This document shows, one piece after another, positions 8,678 to 18,012 of a stretch of 64,000 bases of DNA. Position 1 is the first letter of the stretch. The number at the start of each line of letters is the position of its first letter. The translations under genes and the position numbers were made by a program. This DNA is from Candidatus Accumulibacter proximus (GTDB taxonomy: Bacteria > Pseudomonadota > Gammaproteobacteria > Burkholderiales > Rhodocyclaceae). The stretch is from contig JADJMH010000037.1 of NCBI GenBank assembly GCA_016709675.1, forward strand, positions 62,001 to 126,000, written 5' to 3'. A model generated the notes under the pieces. The model was not told where the DNA came from. It made no database searches and was given only the letters and a program-made list of their open reading frames with translations.

Positions 8678-9792
8678 GGGATCCGCTCGGCGGTCAGGTG
8701 GTCCGCGACGACCGCGCGGTGGAGATGCGTCGGATCAAACGCCACGACGAAATACCGCTGGTCCAGCGACAGTCCCTGGAAGGTGTAGCTCCCGTCGACC
8801 GAGGACTGCGTCTCCGCCACCAGCGCGCCGGTGTCGTTGCGATAGAGCCGCACCGGCCGCGCGACCGGCAGATCGGCGGGCAGCGCCTTGACCTTCGTCG
8901 TTCCCGAGAGGGCGACGGTCCGATCGCCCGCTTGATACCCCAGCGCCACATTGCGCACCACCACGCCCCGGCCGATCTGCGGATTCGGGGCGACCCGCCG
9001 CAGCGCCTGGATCCCCTTCGTCTGCTCGGTCGGCTCCCCCAACTGCCCGAACCGGAAAGCGCTCGCCAGCGTCTGCGGCAGCGTCCTCGACACTACCTCC
9101 GGGCCCCGATAGAAACTGTTCACCACGGGCGGCGTGAAGTCGGCCGTGTAGCGCGCCACCCCCGGCGTGATCCGGAGATCGCGCACCCACCCCTTGAAAT
9201 ACTCCCCAGGGGAGGGGTTCAGATTCGATCCCATCCGGAAGCGGTTGGCGCTGAAATCATGCGCCGAGGCCAGCGCCCCTTGCAGGACGCCGTCGAGAAA
9301 CAGCCGTAGCTGCCCCGCCGCCCGGGTGATCGCCACATGGTAATCGGTCAGATTGGTCAGCGCGGATTGCGTGATCAGCAATGGGGCGCCATCCGACAGA
9401 TCGAAGCGCAAACGCCCCGGATTCTCGGACGCCGACCCCACCAACCCCCAGCCCCCCGGGTTCGGATAATCATTGGTTTCCAGGATCCGCGGCCACGCTG
9501 AGCCGTGTCCTCCATCGTGCAGGGCGAGCCGCAGCTCGACCGTAAAATCCCCGGTACCAAAGTTCGCCACGTTCGCGTTGTCCGGCAGTGTCAACGAGGA
9601 TCCCCCGTTGAAGTAGGTGACCCACAGCCCGTCCTTGCGGGAGTTGGCGTAATAGCTGGCGAACCGCGGCGTCCCCGCCGGCGAAAGCGCCCTCGCAGAC
9701 TTGCTGAAATCCGCCCAGGTCGGCGTGCCGAGGTGACTGTTCATCGGCACCAGCAAGCTGACCTGATCATAATGCGCGTCAAACAGATCCAC
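8674..9792 (-). CDS. Phage LamG/concanavalin-like protein, 372 residues
   Basis: The middle of the protein is a laminin-G/concanavalin-like jelly roll: FGTGDFTVELRLALHDGG, GRLRFDLSDGAPLL, YHVAITRAAGQLRLFLDGVLQG, and GWVRDLRITPGVARYT. These strands are typical of LamG_3 domains in phage tail proteins that may bind cell-surface glycans. The C-terminal region (VDGSYTFQGLSLDQRYFVVAFD) looks like a small beta-sandwich module. It lies 4 bp downstream of the frameshifted gene at 9796-10662 and overlaps the next gene by 4 bp. A host-recognition role is inferred. Confidence 0.65.
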   Translation of the reverse strand: MDLFDAHYDQVSLLVPMNSHLGTPTWADFSKSARALSPAGTPRFASYYANSRKDGLWVTYFNGGSSLTLPDNANVANFGTGDFTVELRLALHDGGHGSAWPRILETNDYPNPGGWGLVGSASENPGRLRFDLSDGAPLLITQSALTNLTDYHVAITRAAGQLRLFLDGVLQGALASAHDFSANRFRMGSNLNPSPGEYFKGWVRDLRITPGVARYTADFTPPVVNSFYRGPEVVSRTLPQTLASAFRFGQLGEPTEQTKGIQALRRVAPNPQIGRGVVVRNVALGYQAGDRTVALSGTTKVKALPADLPVARPVRLYRNDTGALVAETQSSVDGSYTFQGLSLDQRYFVVAFDPTHLHRAVVADHLTAERIP

Positions 9793-9795
9793 GAG

Positions 9796-10662
9796 CTACC
9801 TCCACGGCCCGGTGATATCCCAGCCCATGACCCCGGTGCCGGCGCCGGCGCTGTTGACCCCGTCTCCCCCGGAATCGGCATCGAAAGCGTGGGTGAGCAG
9901 GATCTTCCGGCCATTGACCACCACGACGTCGCCGATGCGCGCCTGCATGTACGAGTGCAGCGGCTGATACGGGCCGGGCAACTCGCCGCGAACCGCCTTC
10001 GAGTTCTCTTCCTGCATCCAGATCGGGGTGTGGAAGAGCATCGACAGGTCGGCTGGATTGGGGTACGGGACACGCCCAGACGCGCTCGGCGAGCTGCCCC
10101 AGCCCTGGCAGACAGCGTTGCCCGCGATCCGGAAACGCACCGGGTTTCCCAGCTCCTGCGAGAACGGCCGGCTGAAATAGCAGCCGGTATACGAGTGGGT
10201 GTAGAAGCCGCCAGGAACGCAGCTCCCGTTCTGGTTGGCGTAAGGCGACCAGGAAGTCGTGTTGTTGCCGATCACGAACGAGTGGCCCAGGTCGCCCGGA
10301 ACGTAGGAGATCGCTTCGCCAAAGCCGTAGATCGCCCAATCGCCGGACTCCTGCGACACGCCGTAGCTTTCCGCACCGTTGTAGATCAGGTACAGGCAGC
10401 GGTCGTCGCCGATCAGGAACCACTTCTGGACGTAGGCCGTGTTGCTGTAATACTTGGACAGGCCGACGCCGGCCGGCAATTGCGTCGCCGTCGGTGGTGA
10501 CGGTCGCCACCCCGTCGGCGACCACCAGGTTGGCGACCGGCTTCAGGTTGAAGCCATTGACCAGGCAGGCATCCAGCAGGGCGATCATCCGTCCCGCGGC
10601 CGCCATCTCGGCGCGCCGGCCATGTCCGAGTCAAAGTAACGCACGTCGTGAATCGTTCCCAT
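9796..10662 (-). pseudogene. Phage tail-module protein broken by two frameshifts
   Basis: The start at 10662 (MGTIHDVRYFDSDMAGAP) follows a GGGAG Shine-Dalgarno sequence. The protein continues in a second frame (MAAAGRMIALLDACLVNGF, GVATVTTDGDA) and in a third (LPAGVGLSKYYSNTAYVQK, to the stop at 9796). Two single-base losses, near 10613 and 10487, reconnect a protein of about 288 residues without internal stops. The intact C-terminal part is rich in aromatic residues and Gly, consistent with a tail fibre or tip protein. Single-base deletions are equally compatible with consensus error and with decay. Confidence 0.6.
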
Positions 10663-10673
10663 GGTTTCTCCCT

Positions 10674-12440
10674 TCAGATCGTGTCGACATCGCCGCGAAT
10701 CAGCAGCGTGAATTGGTCATCGGGCACCGATTCCGGCCCCTGCTGAATGGTGCGCACTACCCACACCGGGAACATCGCGCCGAGGGTGTTGAAACGCAGC
10801 ACGTTGCCGGTTGCCCAGCCCGCTCCCCAGCCCAGCGCGGGAATCGTGAAATACGCGACGCCGGTCGACGGATTGGTCGGCGCGCAGTCGGTGACCGTGT
10901 TGCCGGTAGCAATCACCCCAACGTGCTCGCCGATCACTTCGAAATTGCTCGTGCCGGTGAAGCGCACCACCCAACGCTCGGTCAAAGCACCGCGGTTGCT
11001 CACCGCCAGCGGCAACTGAGCGTGGTTGAACGTCCCCGTCGCCGATCCGCCGCTCTGGGCGTCCTTGAACGACCCGTCCCAGGTCGCCTGATCGAAGATC
11101 GTCGCTACCCGCGCGAACAGGTCGCCGGCGATCAGCGCGCTCGACACGAAGCTGCCGGCCGGATAGGCGTGCGTCAGCGCGCGGGTGAAGGCGATCTCGC
11201 CGCTGATCAAGGCTTCGCGCACCACGGCCATGTCCTCGATGCGGTGCTGGACGGTCACCGGCTGGGAGAAACCCGTGACGTCGGCGAAGGTGACGGTTCC
11301 GGCTTCCAGGTCGGCCGTGAAGCCGCTGTGAATGACCGCGCCGTCCTGACCGATCACGCGCACGCGCGAAAGCCGCAGACGACCGCAGTCGAGCGTCTGG
11401 CCATTGCTGACCGTCGTCGTGATTTCGCCGGTATGACCGACGACGGCAAAGCCGCCGGGCCGGAAGATCGGCACGCGCCCGTCACTGGGCAGGCGCACCG
11501 GATCGATGCCGAGCAAGTCCGCGTCGAGCGGCAGGTAGCTGTAGGCCACCGCGTGGTAGCGCAGGCTCGCCATGGCGATCGGTTGCGGCCGGAAGATCTG
11601 CCCGCTCACCACCTGGCTCGCGTCGTACCACGGTTCCGACTCGTGGCCCGCGGCCGGCACCATCGCACCAAAGCGCACGCGAACGATCCCGGTCTCGTAG
11701 TCGACCGAGCCGCTGACGCCGGTCGCCCCGATCGTGCCATCGATCGCCGCCGTCACGCTCTGCGTCCCCCCGGTGGCCCGCGCATACTGCAGCGAGAGCG
11801 AGCCGGGACGCAGCGGCGCCGCCGAGGTGCGAAAGACGAACGCACTGGCAATCGCTTCGCCCACTGTCGTGACCGTGCTCGCGCGCGTGAGGGCGTTGGG
11901 GGCGCCGGCGACCCACGACGACAGCGTCACCTCGCCGGTGAGGTAGTTGAGCGACCCGCGCGTCACCCAGCCGCTGGTCGTAAACTCACGCAGCGTGCCT
12001 TGCGCGTTGTCGCCCCACGGCCCAGCGCGGGCGGTCTGCAGCAGCACCGTGCCGGGAACGATCTGGGCGGTCACCTCGGGGACCAGCGCGAACGACGGCG
12101 AGAAGACGAAGGTTTCGGTTTGATTGCTGGTCGAACCGGCGCGGTTGTAGCGCAGCGTGACGAGGCCGGTTTCGTCGTTCGGGTACAGCGACGGGGCATC
12201 AACGTAAGAAATGCCGCTGTAGCTGAGCCGGAAGCGGTCGTCCGGGAGACCGCCGGACGCCGGCAGCGCCGTGTAGTCCGGACGCGGGATCTTCACGACG
12301 ACGTCGGGCTGGAAGACGACTGCGCCGGTCGCGTAATCGACCGTCCCGATGATCGTGCCGTGCCAGCGGAGATGGCCAGCCCCGTCGTCGGTCGCGACCT
12401 GCGTCGGATCCGCGAGCCGAATCCCCATCTCCGCCAACTG
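10674..12440 (-). pseudogene. Phage tail/baseplate protein, 3' part, cut by IS1182
   Basis: About 588 residues of a beta-rich phage structural protein run from QLAEMGIRLADP to the stop at 10674. Repeated strand patterns recur (IGTVDYATGAVVFQPDV, SLNYLTGEVTLSS, SVDYETGIVRVRF): 'xxDYxTGxVxx' units spaced through the N-terminal half. The gene's earlier part is found at 14053-14358 on the other side of an IS1182 element whose terminal repeat begins at 12441. The downstream gene starts 12 bp after the stop. The product is probably a tail or baseplate shell protein; its exact function is not recognised. Confidence 0.65.
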
Positions 12441-14052
12441 AGAGGCTGTGAAAATATTCCCCCAAGTCCGCCCGCCAGCGTGGCGCGTCCTGTATAATGA
12501 CGGGGTCATTTCCTACGCTGCGCCCTGCTCATGACCACGACCCCACCGCTGTTCCCCGATGGACCGACGCTGCCGGCCAACCCAAGCGGCGAAGGCATTG
12601 CGAGAACCGTACTGCCCAAGGCCTCGGCCCGTGTTCTGATGCCCAACCGCAGTCAACTGGAACTGCGGGCGAGCGACCTTGAATCGCTGGTCCCGCCTGG
12701 GCACCGGGCGCGGATTGTCTGGGGCTACGTGGAGCGGCAGGACCTGAGCGGGCTGTACGCTGGCATCAAAGCGGTGGAGGGTGGCGTGGGACGAGCGGCG
12801 ATCGCCCCTGAGATTCTGTATGCTCTGTGGCTCTACGCCACACTGGAAGGTGTTGGTCATGCCCGTGGGATCGCCCGACTGACGCAGACGCATGACGCGT
12901 ACCGGTGGATCTGTGGTGGCGTACAGGTCAATTACCACAGCTTGGCCGACTTCCGCAGTCAAGAAGGCGATGCGCTGGACGAACTGCTGACCGATCACGT
13001 GGCGAGCCTGATGGCCGCGGGTGTCGTCAAGTTCAAGACGGCAGCGCAGGACGGGATGCGGGTACGGGCCAGCGCCGGGGCCGCCTCGTTCCGACGGGAA
13101 GAGCGGCTGAAAGCCTGCCTGGAAGCGGCGCGAGAACAGGTCGCCACGCTCAAGGCGCAGCAGGCAGACGATCCCGCGGGCGAAAGCGCGCGCAAGCAAG
13201 CGGCGCAGCTGCGTGCGGTGAGCGAACGGGAAGCGCGCATTGAAGCCGCGCTGGCCCGGCAGCCGGAACTGGCAGCGATCAAGCAGAAGCAAGGCAAGAA
13301 GCCGGAGGAGGCCCGGAGCTCGACCACCGACGCCGACGCGACGATCATGAAGATGGGTGATGGCGGATTTCGGCCGGCGTACAACCTTCAGTTCGCCACC
13401 GACGCCGAAAGCCAGGTGGTCTTCGGCGTCGAGGTCGTGACCGCCGGTACCGACCAGGGTCAGCTGTCACCGATGGTCGAGCAAGTCAGCCAACGCTGCG
13501 GTCAGACTCCGGAAAACTGGCTGGTTGATGGCGGCTATCCGGGGCATGGGCAGATTGATGCAGTTGCCGAAAGCACCACCGTCTACGCACCGGTGCCGAA
13601 AGCCAAGGACCCGAAAACGGACGTTCACCAACCAAAGGCCAAGGATAGCCCGGCGGTGGCCCAATGGCGGGAACGTATGAAAAGCGACGAGGCCAAGGCG
13701 CTCTACAAGAATCGCGCGGCGACGGCCGAATGTGTCAATGCGCTGGCGCGCAACCGCGCCCTGAATCGCCTGGTGGTCCGCGGTCTGAAGAGAGTCAAGG
13801 GCGTCGCGCTCCTGTTCGCCCTGGCGCACAACGTGATGCGTGCCGCCACCCTCGCACCCGAACTGGTCGGCCTAGGGACAGGAACGTCCGCAGTACCGAA
13901 AATGGCAGGATAATCGGGGGAAAAGCGCAGAAAAAGGGTAGATCCAGGCCGAACAGCTAGCCCAGACATGCATTCCGCATATTTCGCCCCAGGCTGACGC
14001 CAGCGTCCGGTCGCGCCGACTGTGGCGCAGAAGTGAAAAACTCACAGCCTCT
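12441..14052 (+). mobile_element. IS1182-family insertion sequence
   Basis: This element is 1,612 bp long, bounded by an 11-bp perfect inverted repeat (AGAGGCTGTGA at 12441-12451 and its complement at 14042-14052). It holds one transposase gene in the + direction and interrupts the minus-strand phage gene. No convincing target duplication is visible at the ends (CAACTG left, GAGCGC right). Confidence 0.85.
12531..13913 (+). CDS. IS1182-family transposase
   Basis: This intact 460-residue DDE transposase starts at an ATG 90 bp inside the left end. The N terminus (MPNRSQLELRASDLESLVPPGHRARIVWGYVE) and the DUF772-like segment (EILYALWLYATLEGVGHARGIARL, then HSLADFR) are standard for IS1182. Catalytic regions include AAQDGMRVRASAG, GFRPAYNLQFATD and WLVDGGYPGHG, with a C-terminal RNRALNRLVVRGLKRVKGVALLFALAHN. 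A central Ala/Glu/Arg-rich stretch (about residues 185-255) is probably coiled coil, as in other members. The gene appears complete, so the element may be recent. Confidence 0.93.
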   Translation: MTTTPPLFPDGPTLPANPSGEGIARTVLPKASARVLMPNRSQLELRASDLESLVPPGHRARIVWGYVERQDLSGLYAGIKAVEGGVGRAAIAPEILYALWLYATLEGVGHARGIARLTQTHDAYRWICGGVQVNYHSLADFRSQEGDALDELLTDHVASLMAAGVVKFKTAAQDGMRVRASAGAASFRREERLKACLEAAREQVATLKAQQADDPAGESARKQAAQLRAVSEREARIEAALARQPELAAIKQKQGKKPEEARSSTTDADATIMKMGDGGFRPAYNLQFATDAESQVVFGVEVVTAGTDQGQLSPMVEQVSQRCGQTPENWLVDGGYPGHGQIDAVAESTTVYAPVPKAKDPKTDVHQPKAKDSPAVAQWRERMKSDEAKALYKNRAATAECVNALARNRALNRLVVRGLKRVKGVALLFALAHNVMRAATLAPELVGLGTGTSAVPKMAG

Positions 14053-14358
14053 GAGCGCGCGTGTAGAGTCCGAGCACCGCGAGGTCCGTGAAAGTGTTCC
14101 ACTGGACTTCCAGGGAGCCGGCCTCGATCGTGCCCTGCGAGGCGGTCACCGGCACCTGGCCACTGCCATCGCGCGACGGGTGGGCAAAACGGTCCTCGTG
14201 CTTGGGACCGGCGACGTAGCTGACCGTCAGGTTCGTTCCCACCGCCGGCAGGAGGTTGGGATCGAACGAGAGCCTCGCCTGCGCGACGTTGAGCGTCCCG
14301 GTCGCCGCACCTGACAGCACCCCGGCGGTGTTGGCGGCGGCGGTCTTCGTTCCGTCGT
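14053..14358 (-). pseudogene. Phage tail/baseplate protein, 5' part, cut by IS1182
   Basis: The minus-strand frame reads DGTKTAAANTAGVL, then GTLNVAQARLSFDPNLLP and EVQWNTFTDLAVLGLYTRAQ up to the IS1182 terminus. It is the upstream portion of the gene continued at 12440-10674. Its own start is missing: at about 14358 it abuts a tape-measure fragment in another frame, so sequence between the two genes has been deleted. Confidence 0.6.
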
Positions 14359-14690
14359 GCGTCCAGGAACACTTCCCAGCGATAGCGCAGCTCCTCGACG
14401 GCCTTCACCAGTACCTCGACCAGGGAGACACCCGCCCGGCGCACGATCGCGAACTTCTCGGAGAGCCAGGTGCCGATTTCCCCACCGATGAGGAACGCGC
14501 CAAATCCCGCGAACGCCGTCTTGAGGAGGCCGACGCTGGCGACGGCGGCCGAAACCGACAGATTGACCGTCGTCCAGGCCGCGACGGTGAAGCGGGCCGC
14601 GGTCACCGCCGCGGCGCCGGCGGTCTGCCAGGCGGTGATCAGCGCCGGGATCAGGCGGTAAACCAGCACCGCCAGGCCGATCGACAAGGG
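14353..14690 (-). pseudogene. Phage tape-measure protein, internal fragment
   Basis: About 110 residues of an Ala-rich helical and membrane-like region (LAVLVYRLIPALITAWQTAG, VASVGLLKTAFAGFGAFLIGG) ending RYRWEVFLD resemble the C-terminal transmembrane part of a tape-measure protein. Its 5' side is cut at about 14685, where a recombinase begins on the opposite strand, and its 3' side fuses to the baseplate fragment. Both ends are deletion junctions. Confidence 0.55.
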
Positions 14691-15342
14691 GATGATCTAC
14701 AAGCTGCTGAACAACCGCACCTATCTTGGCGAGTTGCGGCACAGGCAACTGTGGGTGCCGGCGGCGCACCCGCCGATCATCGAACGCGAATTGTGGGACC
14801 GCGTGCACGCGATCCTCTCGACCAACCGCCGGGTGCGCGGCGGCGCCACCCGGGCGGTCGTGCCGTTCCTGCTCAAGGGCATCGTGTTCGGCAACTACGG
14901 GCGCGCCCTGTCACCCTGGCACTCGACGAAGAAGAGCAACGGGCGCCGCTACCGGTATTGCATCCCAATGCGCGACACGAAGGAACAGGCGGTCGCGTCC
15001 GGTCTGCCGCGCTTGCCGGCAGCAGAGCTGGAATCGGCGGTGCTCGAACAGCTACGAGGAATCCTGCGCGCCCCGGCGCTGCTCGGCGAGGTGCTGTCGC
15101 AAGCGATCAAAGTCGATCCTACGTTGGACGAGGCCAAAGTCACCGTCGCCATGACGCGCCTCGATGCGATCTGGGACCAACTATTCCCGGCAGAGCAGAC
15201 CCGGATCGTCAGGCTTCTGGTCGAGAAGGTGATCGTTTCGCCCACCGATCTGGAAGTGCGCCTGCGCGCCAACGGCATCGAACGGGTGGTGCTGGATCTG
15301 CGTCCAGAGCCCGCCGGACGGCAGCACGAGGCGCTGGCATAA
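14685..15342 (+). pseudogene. Large serine recombinase, C-terminal part only
   Basis: The frame from DKGMIYKLLNNRTYLGELRHRQLW onwards is the 'Recombinase' domain that follows the catalytic resolvase domain in large serine recombinases. The zinc-ribbon region (GNYGRALSPW, YRYCIPMRD) has lost the usual Cys pairs, and a C-terminal helical segment ends at 15342. The N-terminal catalytic domain with its nucleophilic Ser is absent: the gene starts abruptly at the junction with the tape-measure fragment. Such enzymes integrate and excise prophages and islands. The fragment probably marks the old edge of an integrated element. Confidence 0.75.
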
Positions 15343-15353
15343 ACGGGGTTCCG

Positions 15354-15785
15354 ATCAATAGGACGGGAGCGCCGGATGTCATCGCAGCCAGCGACGGCAG
15401 GCTGACCCTGTCGGTGCCGATTCAGATCAAGCGCCGCAGCGGGAGGAAACTGGTCACCTTGCCGAACGGCGAAGCCGCCCAGCTGAGGCCCTGGGACGTA
15501 GCCGCCACGCCGATGCAACTGGCGCTGGCCCGCGGCTATCGCTGGCTAGCCATGCTGGAGTCTGGCGAAGCCAAGTCCATCATCGAACTCGCAGCCCGGG
15601 AGAAGATCGACAACAGCTACCTGTGCCGCATGCTCAACCTGACCACGCTGGCGCCCGACATCGCGGCGGCCATCCTGGACGAGACCTTGCCGAAGCACGT
15701 CACCGTGCATGAGCTGGCAATCAGTCCGCCGGTGTTGTGGGAGGAGCAGCGGGAGCGGATTGGTGGGGTTGGCGAGGAGACCTAG
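15354..15785 (+). CDS. Recombinase-linked protein of unknown function
   Basis: Coding sequence follows the recombinase by about 10-60 bp. No clear ATG is seen; a GTG near 15414 (VPIQIKRRSGRKLVTL) is a possible start. The protein has a basic N-terminal strand segment, then ALARGYRWLAMLESGEAKSI, then a helix-turn-helix-like stretch (ELAAREKIDNSYLCRMLNLTTLAPDIAAAIL), ending VLWEEQRERIGG. Proteins like this commonly sit directly downstream of large serine recombinases in proteobacterial islands, so it may be a DNA-binding partner or directionality factor; that role is inferred. Its 3' end is part of a 218-bp direct repeat. Confidence 0.6.
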   Translation: MNRTGAPDVIAASDGRLTLSVPIQIKRRSGRKLVTLPNGEAAQLRPWDVAATPMQLALARGYRWLAMLESGEAKSIIELAAREKIDNSYLCRMLNLTTLAPDIAAAILDETLPKHVTVHELAISPPVLWEEQRERIGGVGEET

Positions 15786-15852
15786 CTGGAGTGATCTGCA
15801 GCAGCGTGATCCATGCTGGGTGGCCGGCAACGACCGTGCTGTCTGTCGGCCA
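15635..15852 (+). repeat. 218-bp direct repeat, copy 1
   Basis: Covers the last ~50 codons of the recombinase-linked gene and about 67 bp beyond its stop. It is closely similar to 17476-17693, with scattered mismatches and no large gaps. Confidence 0.9.
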
Positions 15853-15915
15853 GTCAGGCATGAACGGCCGCTGTTATCCAAAGGCGATTCGCCATTTCCG
15901 ACGACACTTTACCTG

Positions 15916-16146
15916 CTAGGACAGGCGAGCGTTGAGCTCGTCGATAACGCCAGCCCAGTCCGCGTCCTCTATTATCTCCTCCTTGAGGAAGGCCCTCTGG
16001 GTCGCCGTCCAGAACGGAGCGCGGTAAAGTGCAACGCCGCTGCCGAGGGGGCGGTGTGCAGAGATGAAGTCGTCAATTGCCGTCGGGTCAGCCGGTAATC
16101 CGAGCTGGGCAAACAAGTTGCTCATGGTGTGTAGGTGGGCTTCCAT
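15916..16146 (-). CDS. DUF2789 family protein
   Basis: A complete 76-residue protein with the family pattern: N-terminal helix HTMSNLFAQLGLPADPTAID, then FISAHRPL, then APFWTATQRAFLKEEIIEDADWAGVIDELNARL. The start at 16146 (MEAHLHTMSN) matches family length. An upstream ATG at 16203 would add 19 residues that look non-native. DUF2789 proteins are small, soluble and of unknown function in beta- and gammaproteobacteria. The gene stands alone between repeats. Confidence 0.85.
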   Translation of the reverse strand: MEAHLHTMSNLFAQLGLPADPTAIDDFISAHRPLGSGVALYRAPFWTATQRAFLKEEIIEDADWAGVIDELNARLS

Positions 16147-16585
16147 AGGAGCTCCATTTCTGTGCCGCAGGTGGTAACGTTTATTGCAATTGGATGGAAG
16201 CAAGGCAGAACAGTTCCATCAGCCAGATCACACAGGGCAATGCCCGTTTTTTCCTTTACCCATCCGCTGAAAGCGACCTATTGTTGACTTTCGCGCGATT
16301 GCCGCATGAAGTACAGGGATGAAAGTTCAGCGGCGGTTCACGATGACTGCTCACTGGCAGGTCCTGGGCCAACGCTGACGTTCCCCGAATCACGGACAGG
16401 GTTGGCTCCCAACCGGATTATGGAGATTGGTCGGCAATGTCCGGTTGAGGGCGGCCAATGTTCGCGCAAGCCCGCGTGGTCGCATGTGTCTTCCCTACAA
16501 TATGCCGGCGGCAAAGACCATCGAAACCGCCGCAGCAGCGTTTTTCCTCGGTCCAGTCACCTTTAGAGCATGCAAGGCGCAGCAC

Positions 16586-17227
16586 ATGGTCTCCGACGCA
16601 TCCCCCTTGTCGACAGCACAGTTTGCCATCGAGGCGGCAGCCATCCTCGCCTTTGCCATCTCCGGCCTGCTTGAGGCTGCGCGCAAGAAGTTGGACGCGG
16701 TGGGCGTCTGCATCGTAGTCGGGCTGAGCGCCTTCGGTGGCGGCACATTACGTGACATTCTGCTCGACCGCCGGCCCTTTTTTTGGGTCGAGCATTCTGT
16801 CTGGCTATGGGTACTTCTCACCCTGTCGGTCCTGTCGATGTTCTTCCTGCAGGCGCGGCATTTCGCGCTGACCGAGCGCGCGATGCAGTGGCCCGATGCC
16901 ATAGGACTCGGCTTATTTGCCGCCGGTGGCACCCAACTCGCCATCGCGGCCAGCATGCCGGCCATCGTTGCCGTGTTGATGGGGATGATCACTGCTGTGT
17001 TTGGCGGCGTCCTGCGCGACATCGTCTGCAACGAAATCCCGCAGGCGTTCCGCGATCATCGGCCTTATGCTGTATGTTCGTTTGCCGGCGGCTGGGTGGT
17101 GGCTGCTGCCGACCAGATGGGCCTGACCGGCTGGGTGGGTCTGTTGGCCGGAGCGTCGCTGGCGACCGTCCTGCGCGGACTGGCTCTGGTATTCGATTGG
17201 CGGCTGCCGCAATGGCGGGCCGATTGA
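16586..17227 (+). CDS. TRIC-type (UPF0126/YicG) membrane channel protein
   Basis: This intact 213-residue integral membrane protein carries two copies of the UPF0126 repeat: AFAISGLLEAARKKLDAVGV with GGGTLRDILL in the first half, and GGTQLAIAASM with GGVLRDIVCNEIP in the second. The Gly-rich 'GG(G/V)xLRD' turn and the K/R-containing helices are those of prokaryotic TRIC cation channels (two repeats of three helices plus a seventh). The ATG at 16586 is chosen because upstream codons look non-coding. It probably conducts monovalent cations across the inner membrane; the physiological role is unknown. Confidence 0.88.
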   Translation: MVSDASPLSTAQFAIEAAAILAFAISGLLEAARKKLDAVGVCIVVGLSAFGGGTLRDILLDRRPFFWVEHSVWLWVLLTLSVLSMFFLQARHFALTERAMQWPDAIGLGLFAAGGTQLAIAASMPAIVAVLMGMITAVFGGVLRDIVCNEIPQAFRDHRPYAVCSFAGGWVVAAADQMGLTGWVGLLAGASLATVLRGLALVFDWRLPQWRAD

Positions 17228-17298
17228 CGGAAAAATCGGGCAAACGCCACGTTGGCGTCGCCCGATCCTGATGATTCCGCCAAGTGCGGCGGACTGGC

Positions 17299-17470
17299 TC
17301 AGCTAGACAGCTTGTTGGCGGTCTCGGCCATCAGGTTCCCCTGGAACCGCGCGTCATCGAGTTCGTTTACGCTTGGCTGACGCTGGCCCTGTCCGCCGGC
17401 AATTGTCGTCGCGCCGTACGGGCTGCCGCCAGCGACTTCGTCAATCGTGGCCTGGCCTGACCCTGGTAGC
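17299..17470 (-). pseudogene. wrbA: NAD(P)H:quinone oxidoreductase WrbA, 3' stump
   Basis: The minus-strand frame GGSPYGATTIAGGQGQRQPS, followed by NELDDARFQGNLMAETANKL and a stop at 17299, is the WrbA signature C terminus (GGSPYGATTIAG...ARFQG). Only about 57 of ~200 residues remain. The flavodoxin-like N-terminal part is replaced at about 17475 by copy 2 of the 218-bp repeat, so the gene was cut by the same rearrangement. Confidence 0.85.
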
Positions 17471-17475
17471 TCCCA

Positions 17476-17693
17476 CAACCTGACCACGCTCGCGCCCGAC
17501 ATCGTGGCCGCCATTCTGAACGAGACCTTGCCTCCTCACGTCACCGTGCATGATCTGGCGATCAGTTCGCCGGTGTTGTGGGACGAGCAACGGGAGCGGA
17601 TCGGTGTGGTTGGCGAGGAGACCTAGCTGGAGTGATCTAAAGCAGCGTGATCCATGCTGGCTGGCCGGCAACGACCGTGCTGTCTGTCGGCCA
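17476..17693 (+). repeat. 218-bp direct repeat, copy 2
   Basis: A second copy of the 3' end of the recombinase-linked gene and its flank (compare 15635-15852). It encodes the remnant HNLTTLAPDIVAAIL, then ETLPPHVTVHDLAI and the same stop. It starts exactly where wrbA ends, so it is the right boundary of a rearranged segment. Confidence 0.9.
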
Positions 17694-18012
17694 TTGCGCC
17701 GCGCACGATCGCGGCTTGACTGTGATAGCTGGTCCGTAAACAGTTTGTGGAACACCCCGAAGATGCTATTTGGCAAGAGCGACGGCTAAATGACGAACTC
17801 CGATGCTGTGTCAATTGGGCGCCGAATGCGAAGGCGAGCACTCTGGCTATGTCGCGTAGAAGGACGTGTCATGGTATCGTTCAACTTGTTTCGGTGTCCA
17901 CGCGGCATGCTCCAATGGGGAAGAGCGTCTCCACAACGGAACTCGACCGCCCCGGAGGTCGATCATTTCCATTGACACAGCATGAGGGTTGTTGCAAGGC
18001 GATCAAAGCGAT
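17694..18012. other. Leader region of the IetAS locus
   Basis: This 319-bp stretch, less GC-rich than its surroundings, lies between the repeat and the ATPase gene. No gene is seen. It presumably holds the promoter of the two defence genes; I could not single out a convincing -35/-10 pair. Confidence 0.4.

Noticed and set aside
10494..12497. A 667-codon plus-strand frame opposite the interrupted tail protein
   Set aside because: Arg/Gly-rich shadow; the minus strand shows repeated beta-strand units and correct phage gene order.
14256..15785. One 509-residue plus-strand protein spanning the phage and recombinase region
   Set aside because: Its first two-thirds are antisense to phage genes and out of frame with the recombinase; only the last ~140 residues (15354-15785) are real.
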